Assembly: GCA_019232625.1 (NCBI GenBank)
Contig: JAFANP010000055.1
Location: 1-64,000 of the forward strand
Reading direction: 5' to 3'
DNA length: 64,000 nucleotides
From: Alphaproteobacteria bacterium
Lineage (GTDB): Bacteria; Pseudomonadota; Alphaproteobacteria; Sphingomonadales; Sphingomonadaceae
In this document: piece by piece, positions 18,120 through 27,069 of the stretch
Layout: every line of letters begins with the position of its first letter
Numbering within the stretch: position 1 is the first letter of the stretch
Position numbers and translations under genes: made by a program
Notes under the pieces: model-generated
The model's input: the letters and a program-made list of their open reading frames with translations, nothing else
The model's database searches: none
What the model was told of the DNA's origin: nothing

Positions 18120-18274
18120 TCCCATCTCCTTTGCTGGTGTGCGTGGGCGTTTAACGATCGTCGAGCCGGTCCGTCTCCCTCCTTCAGGCGGACGGGCGCA
18201 TATGTACGGCGGCCCGCCGATCGGCTAATCCTACTCCGTTCCGGGGCGGCCGGGTAGGGGGTCCAGAAGGCGGT

Positions 18275-18487
18275 ATGGCGACGATCGGGGGCGGAGAGAT
18301 CGGCGCGGCGTCGCGCCTCGTGCGCCTCAGGATGGAGCATCGCGATCTGGACTCGGCGATCGAGGCGCTCGTCGCGATGCCGGCGCCCGACCAGCTCCAG
18401 CTCGCCCGCCTGAAGAAGCGCAAGCTGCGCCTCAAGGACGAGATCGCCGCGCTCGAGGACCAGCTGATCCCGGATATCATCGCCTAG
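18275..18487 (+). CDS. DUF465 (YdcH-like) mini-protein, second copy
   Basis: 70 residues preceded by AGAAGG. After a short Gly-rich start the helical hairpin is clear: ASRLVRLRMEHRDLDSAIEA, a MPAPD turn, then LARLKKRKLRLKDEIAAL. It shares the APD turn, the LxRLKK(E/R)KLRxKxEI helix and the length with the divergent copy at 17961. Function unknown. Confidence 0.85.
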   Translation: MATIGGGEIGAASRLVRLRMEHRDLDSAIEALVAMPAPDQLQLARLKKRKLRLKDEIAALEDQLIPDIIA

Positions 18488-18599
18488 GTCGCCTTCCTGG
18501 CTGATGGCGAGACCCAGGCGACCGTCCCCGTCCGACACAGCTGGACGTTCACCTTCTTTCCCAATTCCCGCCGGCTTCCGGCTGTGGCACTGCCTCCCC

Positions 18600-19067
18600 A
18601 TGGCCGAAGTCGACGCCCGGGTTGCGCTCACGCCGAAGCTGGTCGGCGCCCTCTACACCGAGGCGATGGTGCTCGCCGACGAGGCGCGCGCCTATTTCGA
18701 CCGGAACGGCCGCGAGGAACGCGACTCGCTCGACCCGCTGGTCCGCGTCGGCTTCTCCTGCGAATCGCTGAAGGTGACGACGCGGCTGATGCACGTCATC
18801 GCGTGGCTGCTCACCCAGCGGGCGGTCGAGGCCGGAGAGATCACCCCGCGGCAGGCGAGGACCCCGGCGCGCCGGCTCGGCGAGGCGCCGCCCACCGACG
18901 AAGCGCTGATCGAGCGCCTTCCCGACGCCGCGGTCGCGCTCATCCAGGCGAGCCGCGACCTCTATGCCCGCGTCCGGCGGCTCGACGAGGGATCGGATCC
19001 CGCCGCCGCCGAGCCCCATGCGAGCCCCGCGCGCAGCCTCCTCTCGCGGCTCGAACGCACCTTCTGA
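18600..19067 (+). CDS. rcdA: RcdA-like protein (DUF1465)
   Basis: 155 residues from the ATG at 18600; the upstream part of the frame (from 18504) is not conserved-looking. It begins MAEVDARVALTPKLVGALYT and has the all-helical DUF1465 layout, with DEARAYFD, VTTRLMHVIAWLLTQRAV and the Pro/Arg-rich tail. In Caulobacter, RcdA (DUF1465) is an adaptor delivering the cell-cycle regulator CtrA to the ClpXP protease. The role here is inferred from family only. Confidence 0.75.
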   Translation: MAEVDARVALTPKLVGALYTEAMVLADEARAYFDRNGREERDSLDPLVRVGFSCESLKVTTRLMHVIAWLLTQRAVEAGEITPRQARTPARRLGEAPPTDEALIERLPDAAVALIQASRDLYARVRRLDEGSDPAAAEPHASPARSLLSRLERTF

Positions 19068-19068
19068 G

Positions 19069-19149
19069 AAAATGGGGACAGTGACTGTTTTTCGGACGGG
19101 CGTGCGCACGTGCCGGGGAAACGGGAAAAATGGTTACTGTCCCCATTTT
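19069..19149. repeat. Inverted repeat of the AATGGGGACAGT type (RAYT-associated REP-like)
   Basis: AAAATGGGGACAGT at 19069-19082 is exactly inverted as ACTGTCCCCATTTT at 19136-19149, enclosing about 53 bp with an inner GTGCGCAC palindrome. It begins 1 bp after the rcdA stop and ends 17 bp before the alcohol dehydrogenase start. This sequence class is commonly found with REP-associated tyrosine transposases; no transposase gene is present here. Confidence 0.65.
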
Positions 19150-19166
19150 CCTCTAGGAGGACGGCC

Positions 19167-20306
19167 ATGAGCGCCTTCACCTTCTCCTACGGGCCGCGGC
19201 TGGTCTCCGGGTCCGGCGCGGCGGCCGGGATCGCCGAGTTGCTCCCGCCCGGACCCTGCCTTTTCGTCACCGACGCGTCGCTGCGCGCGCTCGGCCTCGC
19301 CGACGCGGTCCTCGCCGCGCTCGACCGCGCCGGCAGGGAGGTGCGGATCTTCGACGCGGTGGAGGCGGATCCTTCGAGGGACACGCTCCTCGCCGCGGTC
19401 GAGGCGGGACGAGGCTGCGCCTCCGTCGTCGGCTTCGGCGGCGGCAGCCCGATGGATGTCGCCAAGCTCGCCGCCTATCTGCTTGGAAGCGGCGACGACC
19501 TCGAGGCGATCTGGGGGGTGGGCAAGGCGCTCGGGCCGCGCCTGCCGCTGGTCCTGGTGCCGACCACCGCCGGCACGGGCTCGGAGGCGACGCCGATCAG
19601 CGTCATCACCGTCGGCGGCAGCCTCAAGCTGGCCGTGAACAGCGCCCCGCTCGCCGCCGACTGGGCGGTGCTCGACGCCGAGCTGACGCTCGGTCTTCCC
19701 CGCGGCGTCACCGCGGCCACAGGCCTCGACGCGATCGTCCACGCGATCGAGGCCTATACCTCGGTGCGGCTCAAGAATCCGGTTTCCGACGCGCTGGCGA
19801 GGGAGGCGCTGAGGCTCCTCGCCGGCAACCTGCTGCGGGCGTGCGACTCGCCGGGGGACAAGTCGGCGCGGGAGGCGATGCTGCTCGGCGCGCATCTGGC
19901 AGGCGTCGCCTTCGCCAACGCGCCGGTGGCCGGCGTCCACGCCTTGGCCTACCCCCTGGGCGGACATTTCCACGTGCCGCACGGCGTCTCCAACGCGCTG
20001 ATGCTGACCCATGTGCTGGGGCACAATCTCCATGCCGCGACTCCGCTCTACGCCGAGCTCGGCACGCTGCTCGATCCGGCGCTCGCCGCGCTCGGCCGGC
20101 AGGGGCAGGCGCAGGGCTTCGTCGAGAGGATAGGGGCGCTGTGCCGGGCCGCGGGCGTACCCGCCCGCCTGTCCGAGGTCGGCGTCACCGCGGCGGATCT
20201 CGACCTCCTCGCCGCGGAGGCGATGAAGCAGGAGCGGCTGCTGGTGAACAATCCGTGCGAGATCAGCGAGGCCGACGCGCGCCGGCTCTACGCGGCGGCG
20301 CTGTGA
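19167..20306 (+). CDS. Iron-containing alcohol dehydrogenase family protein
   Basis: 379 residues from an ATG preceded by AGGAGG. The Rossmann-like N-terminus carries GFGGGSPMDVAKL, then PTTAGTGSEATP. The metal-binding region includes GLDAIVHAIEAY and HALAYPLGGHFHVPHGVSNA, with the histidines that bind Fe(II). The family covers alcohol dehydrogenases, maleylacetate reductases and hydroxyacid-oxoacid transhydrogenases; the substrate is not clear. It overlaps the thioesterase gene by 4 bp (GTGA), so they are co-translated. Confidence 0.9.
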   Translation: MSAFTFSYGPRLVSGSGAAAGIAELLPPGPCLFVTDASLRALGLADAVLAALDRAGREVRIFDAVEADPSRDTLLAAVEAGRGCASVVGFGGGSPMDVAKLAAYLLGSGDDLEAIWGVGKALGPRLPLVLVPTTAGTGSEATPISVITVGGSLKLAVNSAPLAADWAVLDAELTLGLPRGVTAATGLDAIVHAIEAYTSVRLKNPVSDALAREALRLLAGNLLRACDSPGDKSAREAMLLGAHLAGVAFANAPVAGVHALAYPLGGHFHVPHGVSNALMLTHVLGHNLHAATPLYAELGTLLDPALAALGRQGQAQGFVERIGALCRAAGVPARLSEVGVTAADLDLLAAEAMKQERLLVNNPCEISEADARRLYAAAL

Positions 20307-20737
20307 GCCGCCCGCCGCTCCTCGGCCGGGACGCCTATCGGGCATGGCGCCGGATCGGGACCCGCTGGTCGGACAACGATGCCTACGGCCACGTCAACAA
20401 TACCGTCTATTACCAATGGTTCGACACCGTGGTGAATGCTTGGCTGATCGAGGCGGGGCTGCTCGACGTCGCCGCGGGCGACCCGATCGGCCTGGTCGTC
20501 GAGACCGGCTGCCGCTTCGCCCGGCCGCTCGCTTATCCGGAGACGGTGGAGCTCGGGCTGGGGGTGGAGCGCCTCGGCGAATCCAGCGTGCGCTACCGGC
20601 TGGGTGTGTTCGGCATCGGAGAGCCGGACGCGGCGGCGGAGGGGTTCTTCGTCCACGTCCATGTCGGACGGGAGACGCGGCGGCCGGTGCCGCTGCCCGA
20701 GGAATGGCGCCGGCGGCTGGAGGAGATTGCGTGGTGA
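20303..20737 (+). CDS. Hotdog-fold acyl-CoA thioesterase (4HBT type)
   Basis: 144 residues, GTG start inside the stop of the preceding alcohol dehydrogenase. The 4HBT core RWSDNDAYGHVNNTVYYQWF has the active-site Asp and the helix start NNTVYYQWFD. These enzymes hydrolyse acyl-CoA or acyl-ACP. Coupled expression with the dehydrogenase suggests a shared catabolic step, not identified. Confidence 0.88.
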   Translation: MSRPPLLGRDAYRAWRRIGTRWSDNDAYGHVNNTVYYQWFDTVVNAWLIEAGLLDVAAGDPIGLVVETGCRFARPLAYPETVELGLGVERLGESSVRYRLGVFGIGEPDAAAEGFFVHVHVGRETRRPVPLPEEWRRRLEEIAW

Positions 20738-20741
20738 AGGC

Positions 20742-20858
20742 CGAGAGCCTGATCGTCTTAGGTTGAAACGCCGGTGGCGTTTCAACCTGAGGCGTGAATC
20801 AGGCTCTCGATATATGTCTGGACCATGATTCACGCTTCAGGCTGATTCAGCCTGAAGC
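20742..20858. repeat. Nested palindrome cluster between convergent genes
   Basis: Almost every base of this spacer pairs. CGAGAGCCTGAT (20742-20753) pairs with ATCAGGCTCTCG (20799-20810). Within it AGGTTGAAACGCC (20760-20772) pairs with GGCGTTTCAACCT (20776-20788). GCGTGAATCA (20792-20801) pairs with TGATTCACGC (20826-20835). GCTTCAGGCTGA at 20834 begins a 25-bp palindrome to 20858. Alternative foldings are possible. It may act as a bidirectional terminator or be a REP/MITE-like element. Confidence 0.7.
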
Positions 20859-20867
20859 GATCATGAT

Positions 20868-21833
20868 CTAGAGGCCCGCCTTCGCCCTCAGCTCGGCCTT
20901 CGCCTCCTCATATTCGCGACCCAGCTGCGCCACATAGTCGCCCGCGCCCTGGACCTTGTCGATCGCGCCGATGCCCTGGCCCGATCCCCAGATGTCGCGC
21001 CACGCCTTCTTCGCGCCGGCGCCGGCGAAGTTCATGGTCTTCAGGTCGCCCTCGGGCAGCGCGTCGGGGTCCATTCCGGCGGCGACGATGGACTGGCGCA
21101 GGTAATTGCCGTGGACGCCGGTGAAATAGCTGGAATAGACGACGTCGGACGCACGGCCGCCGACGATGCCCTGCTTGTACTCGGGCTGGGCATGGGCCTC
21201 CTCGGTGGCGACGAACGGGGTGCCGATATAGGCGAGGTCGGCGCCCATCGCCTGGGCGGCGAGCACGGCGCGGCCGGTGGCGATCGCGCCCGACAGGATC
21301 AGCGGCCCGTCGAACCATTGCCTGACCTCCTGCACCAGGGCGAAGGGGGAAAGGGTGCCGGCATGGCCGCCGGCGCCGGCGGAGACGCAGATCAGACCGT
21401 CCGCGCCCTTTTCCACCGCCTTGCGGGCGAAGCGATCATGAATGATGTCGTGAAGCGTGATTCCGCCCCAGGCGTGGACGCCCTGGTTGACCTCGACGAT
21501 CGCGCCCAACGAGGTGATGACGATCGGCACCTTCCACTTGGCACAGGTCGCCATGTCGGCTTCGAGGCGGTCGTTGGAGCGATGGACGATCTGGTTGACC
21601 GCGTAGGGCGCGGCGGGCGTGTCGGGATGGTCGCGGTCCCAGGCGGCAAGCTCCTCATGGATGCGGTGCAGCCATTCGTCGAGCAGGCCCTGGGGCCGGG
21701 CGTTGAGGGCCGGGAAGGATCCGACGATCCCGGCCTTGCACTGCGCGATGACGAGGTCCGGGTTGGAGACGATGAACAGCGGTGCGCCGATCACCGGCAG
21801 CCGGAGGCGGGAGAAGAGGGGGGGCAGGCTCAT
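20868..21833 (-). CDS. Nitronate monooxygenase family protein
   Basis: FMN-dependent TIM-barrel oxidoreductase of the NMO/2-nitropropane dioxygenase family. 321 residues. The N-terminus LPVIGAPLFIVSNPDLVIAQ, the phosphate-binding GAGGHAGTLSPFALV, and GADLAYIGTPFVATEEAHA are typical of class I-like NMOs. It oxidises toxic nitronates or related compounds; the exact substrate is open. Confidence 0.9.
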   Translation of the reverse strand: MSLPPLFSRLRLPVIGAPLFIVSNPDLVIAQCKAGIVGSFPALNARPQGLLDEWLHRIHEELAAWDRDHPDTPAAPYAVNQIVHRSNDRLEADMATCAKWKVPIVITSLGAIVEVNQGVHAWGGITLHDIIHDRFARKAVEKGADGLICVSAGAGGHAGTLSPFALVQEVRQWFDGPLILSGAIATGRAVLAAQAMGADLAYIGTPFVATEEAHAQPEYKQGIVGGRASDVVYSSYFTGVHGNYLRQSIVAAGMDPDALPEGDLKTMNFAGAGAKKAWRDIWGSGQGIGAIDKVQGAGDYVAQLGREYEEAKAELRAKAGL

Positions 21834-21884
21834 TGCGCCTGCTTAACGGAAGGCCCGGCGGTGGCAAGCGGCGTGCCGCCTGTC

Positions 21885-22094
21885 TCAGTGGCTGAGGCCG
21901 CGCCCCTCCGAGGCGAATTGCGACCCGGCGAAGGGCAAGGCGGTGGCGCAGAAGCCGCATTCCGCCGAGACCCGCCCCACATACCAGTGGGTGCGGCCGC
22001 AGGCGGGGCAGTGGTTGGTCTCGTTGGGGCGGAAGACGGCGTGATAGCCGCGCCGGCTCGGATCGTAGCGAAGGGCGCTTGCCTGGCTGGCCAT
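21885..22094 (-). CDS. Small zinc-ribbon protein
   Basis: 69 residues with two cysteine pairs, CPAC (in NETNHCPACGRTHWYVGRV) and CGFC (in SAECGFCATALPF), spaced as in a zinc ribbon. Ribosome site AAGGAGG. Unknown function. The HWYVGR segment recurs in small sphingomonad zinc-ribbon proteins. Confidence 0.75.
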   Translation of the reverse strand: MASQASALRYDPSRRGYHAVFRPNETNHCPACGRTHWYVGRVSAECGFCATALPFAGSQFASEGRGLSH

Positions 22095-22338
22095 GAATTC
22101 CTCCTTGCGGCGACTTCGGATTTGGAAGTTGGCTTAGAGTTCGCGAGTTGTCATCCGCGCGATTATCTTGGTCCCGAAGCGGGAAGCCTTCCGGCGAAAG
22201 GTTAAGGGGCGAGGAGAAGCCTGAACCTCAAGTCAGTGCCAGATTGTCCTCCACCCAAGTGCGTTGATCTTGCAGCACCAACGACCACTCGACTCCTCAC
22301 ACGAATTGCGCGATGATAAACCCTTGGGGGGGCGACTC

Positions 22339-25300
22339 ATGGTTGCTACCGGCAGACTTGCCGTGCGTGTGCACGCGATGCTTCTCGCGTTGCCTCTGCT
22401 TCTCCTGGTGTCTCTAATATTCGCGCCCGCTCCCGCAACGGCGCAGCCCGTTTTGACCGTTACCAAGACCCTCTGCAGCCACGGAGGATGCGGTCTGACC
22501 TCCGTTTCGCCAGGGGTTTCGGTTTATTATGAGGTCAGCGTCAACAACGTCGGCAACGCGTCGGCGGTGGTCGACATCGTCGACACGCTTCCGCCCGGCT
22601 TCCAGCTGACCGGCACGACCTGCGGCCCCCCGGGCGGCCCCTATGTCCCGGTGACCACCGGCGCTCCCGGAACCGTCCCGCAGCAGACGGTGCCGGCCAA
22701 CGGCATCAGGGTCTGTCAGTTCGCCGGCTATTTCGCCGCCTCCTCGGCGACCGGCGGCAACAACAGCGTCAAAATCTATCCCGCCGGCACCTCCACGACC
22801 CCGCTCGCCACCGGCACCTGGAACGCCGCCTTGGACCTCAACGGGCCGCTCCCGACCGACCTCGCGCTCACCAAGACCGCCGACAAGGCTTCGGTGAACC
22901 TCACCGGCGGCTCCCAGATCGTCAAATATACGCTCACCGTGGAGAATATGGGGCAGAGCGACCTCTATCTCGGCTCGTTCTTCGCGCTGCAGGACGAGTT
23001 CGCGCTCCAGCCGTCGAGCGTCGCCCTGTTCACCAGCCTCGTCACGTCCACCTGCGTCGTCGTCCGGCTGCCGGCGAACATGACCGGGCCGCAGTCGGAC
23101 TGCCTCGCACCGGTCCCCACCACGCCGACCATGCCGCGCCTGGTCGGATCGAGCGCCTTCACCGATTTCGCGACCTGGCGCTTCTCCACGGGATCGCCGG
23201 GGCTGCTGAGGGTAGGCGACAAGATCGTCATCACCTTGTGGGTGAAGATCATGCGCGCGCCGGAGGCGAACTGCTACATCCTGCCGGGCGCCGACGGGCT
23301 GATCGAGCGCGCCCATATCGCCATGAACCTGCAGCCGGCGAGCGGATCCGCACCGCCGACCGCGCTCTTCGACCAGAATACCGCCAACAACCAGGCGAGC
23401 CTGCCGCTCGCCGTGACGACCGGCGCGACGCTCCAGGACCCGCTGTGCAACGCGCCCTACGGCACGGCGCCGCCGGTCATGCTGGTCGGCAAGACTCAGA
23501 TCCTCCCCTCGCCCAGCGCCATCATCCCATGGGCGCCCGTGACGACGATCCGCTACCAGCTGCGGATCAAGAACGTCTCGACGACGCCGCTGACCCAGAT
23601 CAAGATCTCGGACATCGTCCAGGAGGGGGTAGGGACGCCGCCCTTCACCGCGACCGTCGTCAACCAGACCTGCGGCACCGCCTGCACCGCCGCGGTGGTT
23701 TTCCCGCCGCAGCAGCTACCGGGCTATGGGATGCGCCGGACCATGTTCAATGCGACCATCGGCAGCATCGGTGCGGGCGCGACCGTGGCCTTCGAGATCC
23801 GCCTTCGATACAGCAATCCCCGGTGCGACAGCATGCCGAGCGTCGGCGTCAAGCTGGTTCACAACTGGTTCCGGATTTCCCAATGGACCCAAAGCGGCAC
23901 CACCGTCCCCGCTGCGTTCGAGGTCGGCGCGACCACCCGGATGCGGCCCGTCCCGGCCTGCCCGCTGAAGGTCAAGAAGACGGCAGCGACGCCGCGGACC
24001 CTCTTCAACTTCCCCAACACGTTCCAGGTCCAGTTCATCAACCCGACGCCGGGCACCTTCACGGTCGGCTCGCTGCTCGACACGGCACGGATCGTCTCCT
24101 CCAGCGTCTCGCCTTACGCCGTCGCCCTGCAGGTGGACTATAGCTACGCCTGCAGCCCGACCGCGGGGAGCGTGACGGGCTATCCCTCGGTCACCGGGCT
24201 CCAGACCGCCTGGATGGTGGAGACGCAGCTGCCGCAGCAGGGGGTGCGGCTGATCCAGAATACCGGCCCCGTCACCTTCGGACCGAATTCGACGCTGACC
24301 TGCACGGTCACGACGGTGGTCCGCCCGCCGCCGGCCGGCGACCCCTATTGCGGGTCCGGCCGATGGGACAATTCCGCCATCCTGGACCTCTCGGCGAATT
24401 ACGACCCGAACCTGCAATGGCCGAGCGGCCCGCCGGGGATGTGGGCGACGGTCGGCCTGCCGCTGCCGCAATGCTTCAACCTGGTGGTGAACAAGATCGC
24501 CGGCAATTCATGGACGTGGCAGGGCGGCGGGCCGCTCAGCTGGACCGTCAAGACCACCAACCGTGGGGACCCGATTCCCGCGGGCGCGCCGTTGGCGTTC
24601 CACGACAGCTTCAACGCGGTGGTCAACGTAACCGGGCAGGCGACCACCTGCACGCCGGCGGTTCCGGCCTGCGGGCTGATTGGCGCGGCCGATCCGCCCG
24701 GGCCGGTGACGTCCTGGCATTTCACGCCGGTCGCGATCGACCACGGGCAGACGGCCCAGACCGTGATCAACGTGGCCGGCGCCCCGCCCCTGCTGGCGCC
24801 GCCGGCCCAGGTCTGCAACACCTGGGAGGCCGAGCTGCAGTTCACCATGGCGACGCTCGGCGCCTATTATTTCAAGGACCCGACGACGGTGAAGAGCACC
24901 GCCTGCACCGCGGTGCTCGACACGGGCAGCCTGACCGTGATCAAGAAGGTGACCAACAGCACCGGCGCGATCGTCCCGTCCGGGACGATCTTCCCCATCT
25001 CCGTCAACTGCCTCCCCTATGGCCCCAATGTCCCCGCGAACCTGGCGGACGCGGGCAGCATCACCTTCCAGCACATCCCGGCCGGAAGCCAGTGCACGCT
25101 CACCGAGACGCCGCCGCAGCCGCCGGGGAGCCCGATGTGCGAGCCGGGCGCTTGGGCGACCTATTTCGTGCCCGGCCCGACCAACGTCGTCACCATTCCC
25201 GGCGGCGGCGCCACGGCCACCGTGACCGTCGAGAACCAGCTCGGCTGTCCCGGCACCGCGACCATGATCATCCGCAAGGCGACCATCTTCCCGCCCGGCT

Positions 25301-25665
25301 CGGTCCCCTTCTCCTCCGTCCTCGTCGACGTGAACTGCCTTCCCGGCCCGACCACGACGACCGTGCCGCTTCCGGCTAACGGGCAAATCAGCGTCCCCAA
25401 CCTGCCGACGCCGTCCTCCTGCACGCTGGTCGAGCATCTTCCCCCCGGAACGCCGGGGTGCAACTGGAGCGTCTCGCAAAATCCGCCGGGCGCGATAGCG
25501 TTTCCCACCAACGGCCTCATCAAGACGGTCACCCTGGTGAACAGCTGGGGATGCGGGGTGCCCACGCCGCCGTCGCTCAGCCCGGCGCGGCCCGCTCCGC
25601 CCGCCGTCCGCCCGCCCGTTCCCGCCGGAGGAGGGGGTCAGGCGGGCGCCGGGACGACCGGATAG
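22339..25665 (+). CDS. Large secreted DUF11 / SpaA-like repeat protein
   Basis: 1108 residues from ATG 22339, preceded by a G-rich ribosome site; an upstream in-frame start at 22264 lacks one. Signal peptide about 1-36 (LLLLVSLIFAPAPATAQ). The rest is beta-sandwich repeats: DUF11-like modules (VLTVTKTLCS; TDLALTKTADKASVN; MLVGKTQILPSPS), then two DUF5979-like modules near the C-terminus (GSLTVIKKVTNSTG; ATMIIRKATIFPPG), with paired cysteines. It ends in a Pro/Gly-rich tail without LPXTG, PEP-CTERM or a beta-barrel, so how it is held is unclear. The last 28 bp overlap the convergent Lrp gene. The 244-bp gap before it shows nothing I can assign. Confidence 0.8.
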   Translation: MVATGRLAVRVHAMLLALPLLLLVSLIFAPAPATAQPVLTVTKTLCSHGGCGLTSVSPGVSVYYEVSVNNVGNASAVVDIVDTLPPGFQLTGTTCGPPGGPYVPVTTGAPGTVPQQTVPANGIRVCQFAGYFAASSATGGNNSVKIYPAGTSTTPLATGTWNAALDLNGPLPTDLALTKTADKASVNLTGGSQIVKYTLTVENMGQSDLYLGSFFALQDEFALQPSSVALFTSLVTSTCVVVRLPANMTGPQSDCLAPVPTTPTMPRLVGSSAFTDFATWRFSTGSPGLLRVGDKIVITLWVKIMRAPEANCYILPGADGLIERAHIAMNLQPASGSAPPTALFDQNTANNQASLPLAVTTGATLQDPLCNAPYGTAPPVMLVGKTQILPSPSAIIPWAPVTTIRYQLRIKNVSTTPLTQIKISDIVQEGVGTPPFTATVVNQTCGTACTAAVVFPPQQLPGYGMRRTMFNATIGSIGAGATVAFEIRLRYSNPRCDSMPSVGVKLVHNWFRISQWTQSGTTVPAAFEVGATTRMRPVPACPLKVKKTAATPRTLFNFPNTFQVQFINPTPGTFTVGSLLDTARIVSSSVSPYAVALQVDYSYACSPTAGSVTGYPSVTGLQTAWMVETQLPQQGVRLIQNTGPVTFGPNSTLTCTVTTVVRPPPAGDPYCGSGRWDNSAILDLSANYDPNLQWPSGPPGMWATVGLPLPQCFNLVVNKIAGNSWTWQGGGPLSWTVKTTNRGDPIPAGAPLAFHDSFNAVVNVTGQATTCTPAVPACGLIGAADPPGPVTSWHFTPVAIDHGQTAQTVINVAGAPPLLAPPAQVCNTWEAELQFTMATLGAYYFKDPTTVKSTACTAVLDTGSLTVIKKVTNSTGAIVPSGTIFPISVNCLPYGPNVPANLADAGSITFQHIPAGSQCTLTETPPQPPGSPMCEPGAWATYFVPGPTNVVTIPGGGATATVTVENQLGCPGTATMIIRKATIFPPGSVPFSSVLVDVNCLPGPTTTTVPLPANGQISVPNLPTPSSCTLVEHLPPGTPGCNWSVSQNPPGAIAFPTNGLIKTVTLVNSWGCGVPTPPSLSPARPAPPAVRPPVPAGGGGQAGAGTTG

Positions 25666-26102
25666 GCGGTGGTGAACTTCACCCGTTCCATGGCAAAGCG
25701 GGAGGTGACGTTCTTGAGGGGCACGAGCGCGATCAGCTTGCGGTAAAAATTGTCGTAGGCGCCCATGCTGGCGACGGCGACGCGGAGCAGATAGTCGACG
25801 TCGCCGGCCATGCGGTGGACCTCCATCACCTCCGGCATGTCGAGGACGAGCGCCGCGAAGCGCTCCAGCCATTCGCCGCTATGGTCGCCCGTCTCCACCT
25901 CGAGGAAAACGGTGAGGCCGAGGCCGATCGCCTCCGGATCGACCAGCGCCACCCGCCGCTGGATGACGCCGCTCTCCTCCATCCGCTGGATCCGGCGCCA
26001 GCAGGGCGTCTGGGAGAGGTTCACCCGCTTCGCGACCTCCGCGACCGGGAGCGACGCGTCGTCCTGGATGATGCGCAGGATCTTGAGGTCAGTGGCATCC
26101 AT
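25638..26102 (-). CDS. Lrp/AsnC family transcriptional regulator
   Basis: 154 residues: N-terminal winged HTH (about 1-60, MDATDLKILRIIQDDASLPV ... VNLSQTPCWRRIQRME) and C-terminal RAM ligand-binding domain (about 65-150, with MAGDVDYLLRVAV). It is divergent from the cysH operon, and its promoter region carries matching repeats, so it may sense an amino acid and act on sulfur assimilation (inference). The 3' end overlaps the DUF11 gene. Confidence 0.9.
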   Translation of the reverse strand: MDATDLKILRIIQDDASLPVAEVAKRVNLSQTPCWRRIQRMEESGVIQRRVALVDPEAIGLGLTVFLEVETGDHSGEWLERFAALVLDMPEVMEVHRMAGDVDYLLRVAVASMGAYDNFYRKLIALVPLKNVTSRFAMERVKFTTAYPVVPAPA

Positions 26103-26123
26103 TCAATCCCTCCCGCTCATATG

Positions 26124-26287
26124 GAATAATCTTCTACACAGAAGATGGTGCGGCGCAACGTGCGTGTTTTCTCCGGCGCCGCGTTGTGCGCCAAACCACC
26201 CCGGTTTATCTCTGTCTTTCACCGTTCGAGATGGCGGTTCGTGTCGTATGACGGGAGCCTAATTCCGGATCAGATAGAATAATCTTC
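26124..26287. promoter_or_regulatory. Candidate operators between the lrp-like gene and cysH
   Basis: The 11-mer GAATAATCTTC occurs at 26124-26134 and again at 26277-26287, just before the cysH start. The first copy opens a perfect palindrome ATCTTCT-ACAC-AGAAGAT (26129-26146). AT-rich dyads repeated in phase are typical of Lrp-family sites, so autoregulation and control of the cys operon are plausible but unproven. Confidence 0.45.
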
Positions 26288-26292
26288 CAAGT

Positions 26293-27069
26293 TTGGAGCA
26301 GGCTGTGTCGCGGGAGGCGGAGTTCGGGTCGGGGGGAGCGGGAGCCGGCGCCGCGATCCTTGCCGTCGCCCGGTCCTCAGAGCCGCTCGACCGGCTGCGC
26401 CGGCTGGTGGAGGCGGTGCCCGGCCGCCGGGTCTTCACGACCAGCTTCGGCCTCGAGGACCAGCTCCTTACCCACTTCATCCTTGGCGAGCGGCTGCCGA
26501 TCGAGGTGGCGACGCTCGACACCGGGCGGCATTTCCCGTCGACCTATCGCCTGTGGCAGGAGACGGAGGAGCGCTACGGAGTCCGCATCCGCTCCTATCA
26601 TCCCGACGCCGACGCGCTGGCCGCGACGATCGCGGACAGCGGCGTCAACGGCTTCTACCATTCCAAGGCGGCGCGGCTCGCCTGCTGCGACGTGCGCAAG
26701 GTCCAGCCGCTGGCGCGGGCCCTCGCCGGCGCTTCGGCCTGGGTGACCGGACTGAGGGCGGATCAATCGGGCCAGCGCGCCTCCGTTCCGCTGGCGGCCT
26801 GGGACGCCGAGCGGGCCCTTGTGAAGGTCTCGCCGCTGTTCGACTGGTCGCGCGAGCGGGTCGCGGCCGCCTGCGAGGCGGCGGCGGTTCCGGTCAACGC
26901 GCTCCACGCCGAGGGCTATGCCTCGATCGGTTGCGAGCCTTGCACCCGCGCCCTGCGCGCCGGCGAGCCGGAGCGGGCGGGACGCTGGTGGTGGGAGACG
27001 GACGATGCGCGGGAATGCGGCCTCCATGTCGGCGCCGACGGCCGTCTGGTGCGGAGCAAGGCGGCATGA
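26293..27069 (+). CDS. cysH: Phosphoadenylyl/adenylyl-sulfate reductase, [4Fe-4S] type
   Basis: Reduces activated sulfate to sulfite. 258 residues from TTG 26293 (GTG 26305 is possible). The FeS ligands of the APS-reductase type are all present: Cys131-Cys132 ([10 protein letters not shown]) and Cys214/Cys217 (GCEPC). The catalytic cysteine is Cys242 in ECGLH. The PP-loop region is [11 protein letters not shown]. These cysteines indicate preference for APS over PAPS. First gene of cysH-G-D-N-J-I. Confidence 0.93.
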   Translation: MEQAVSREAEFGSGGAGAGAAILAVARSSEPLDRLRRLVEAVPGRRVFTTSFGLEDQLLTHFILGERLPIEVATLDTGRHFPSTYRLWQETEERYGVRIRSYHPDADALAATIADSGVNGFYHSKAARLACCDVRKVQPLARALAGASAWVTGLRADQSGQRASVPLAAWDAERALVKVSPLFDWSRERVAAACEAAAVPVNALHAEGYASIGCEPCTRALRAGEPERAGRWWWETDDARECGLHVGADGRLVRSKAA

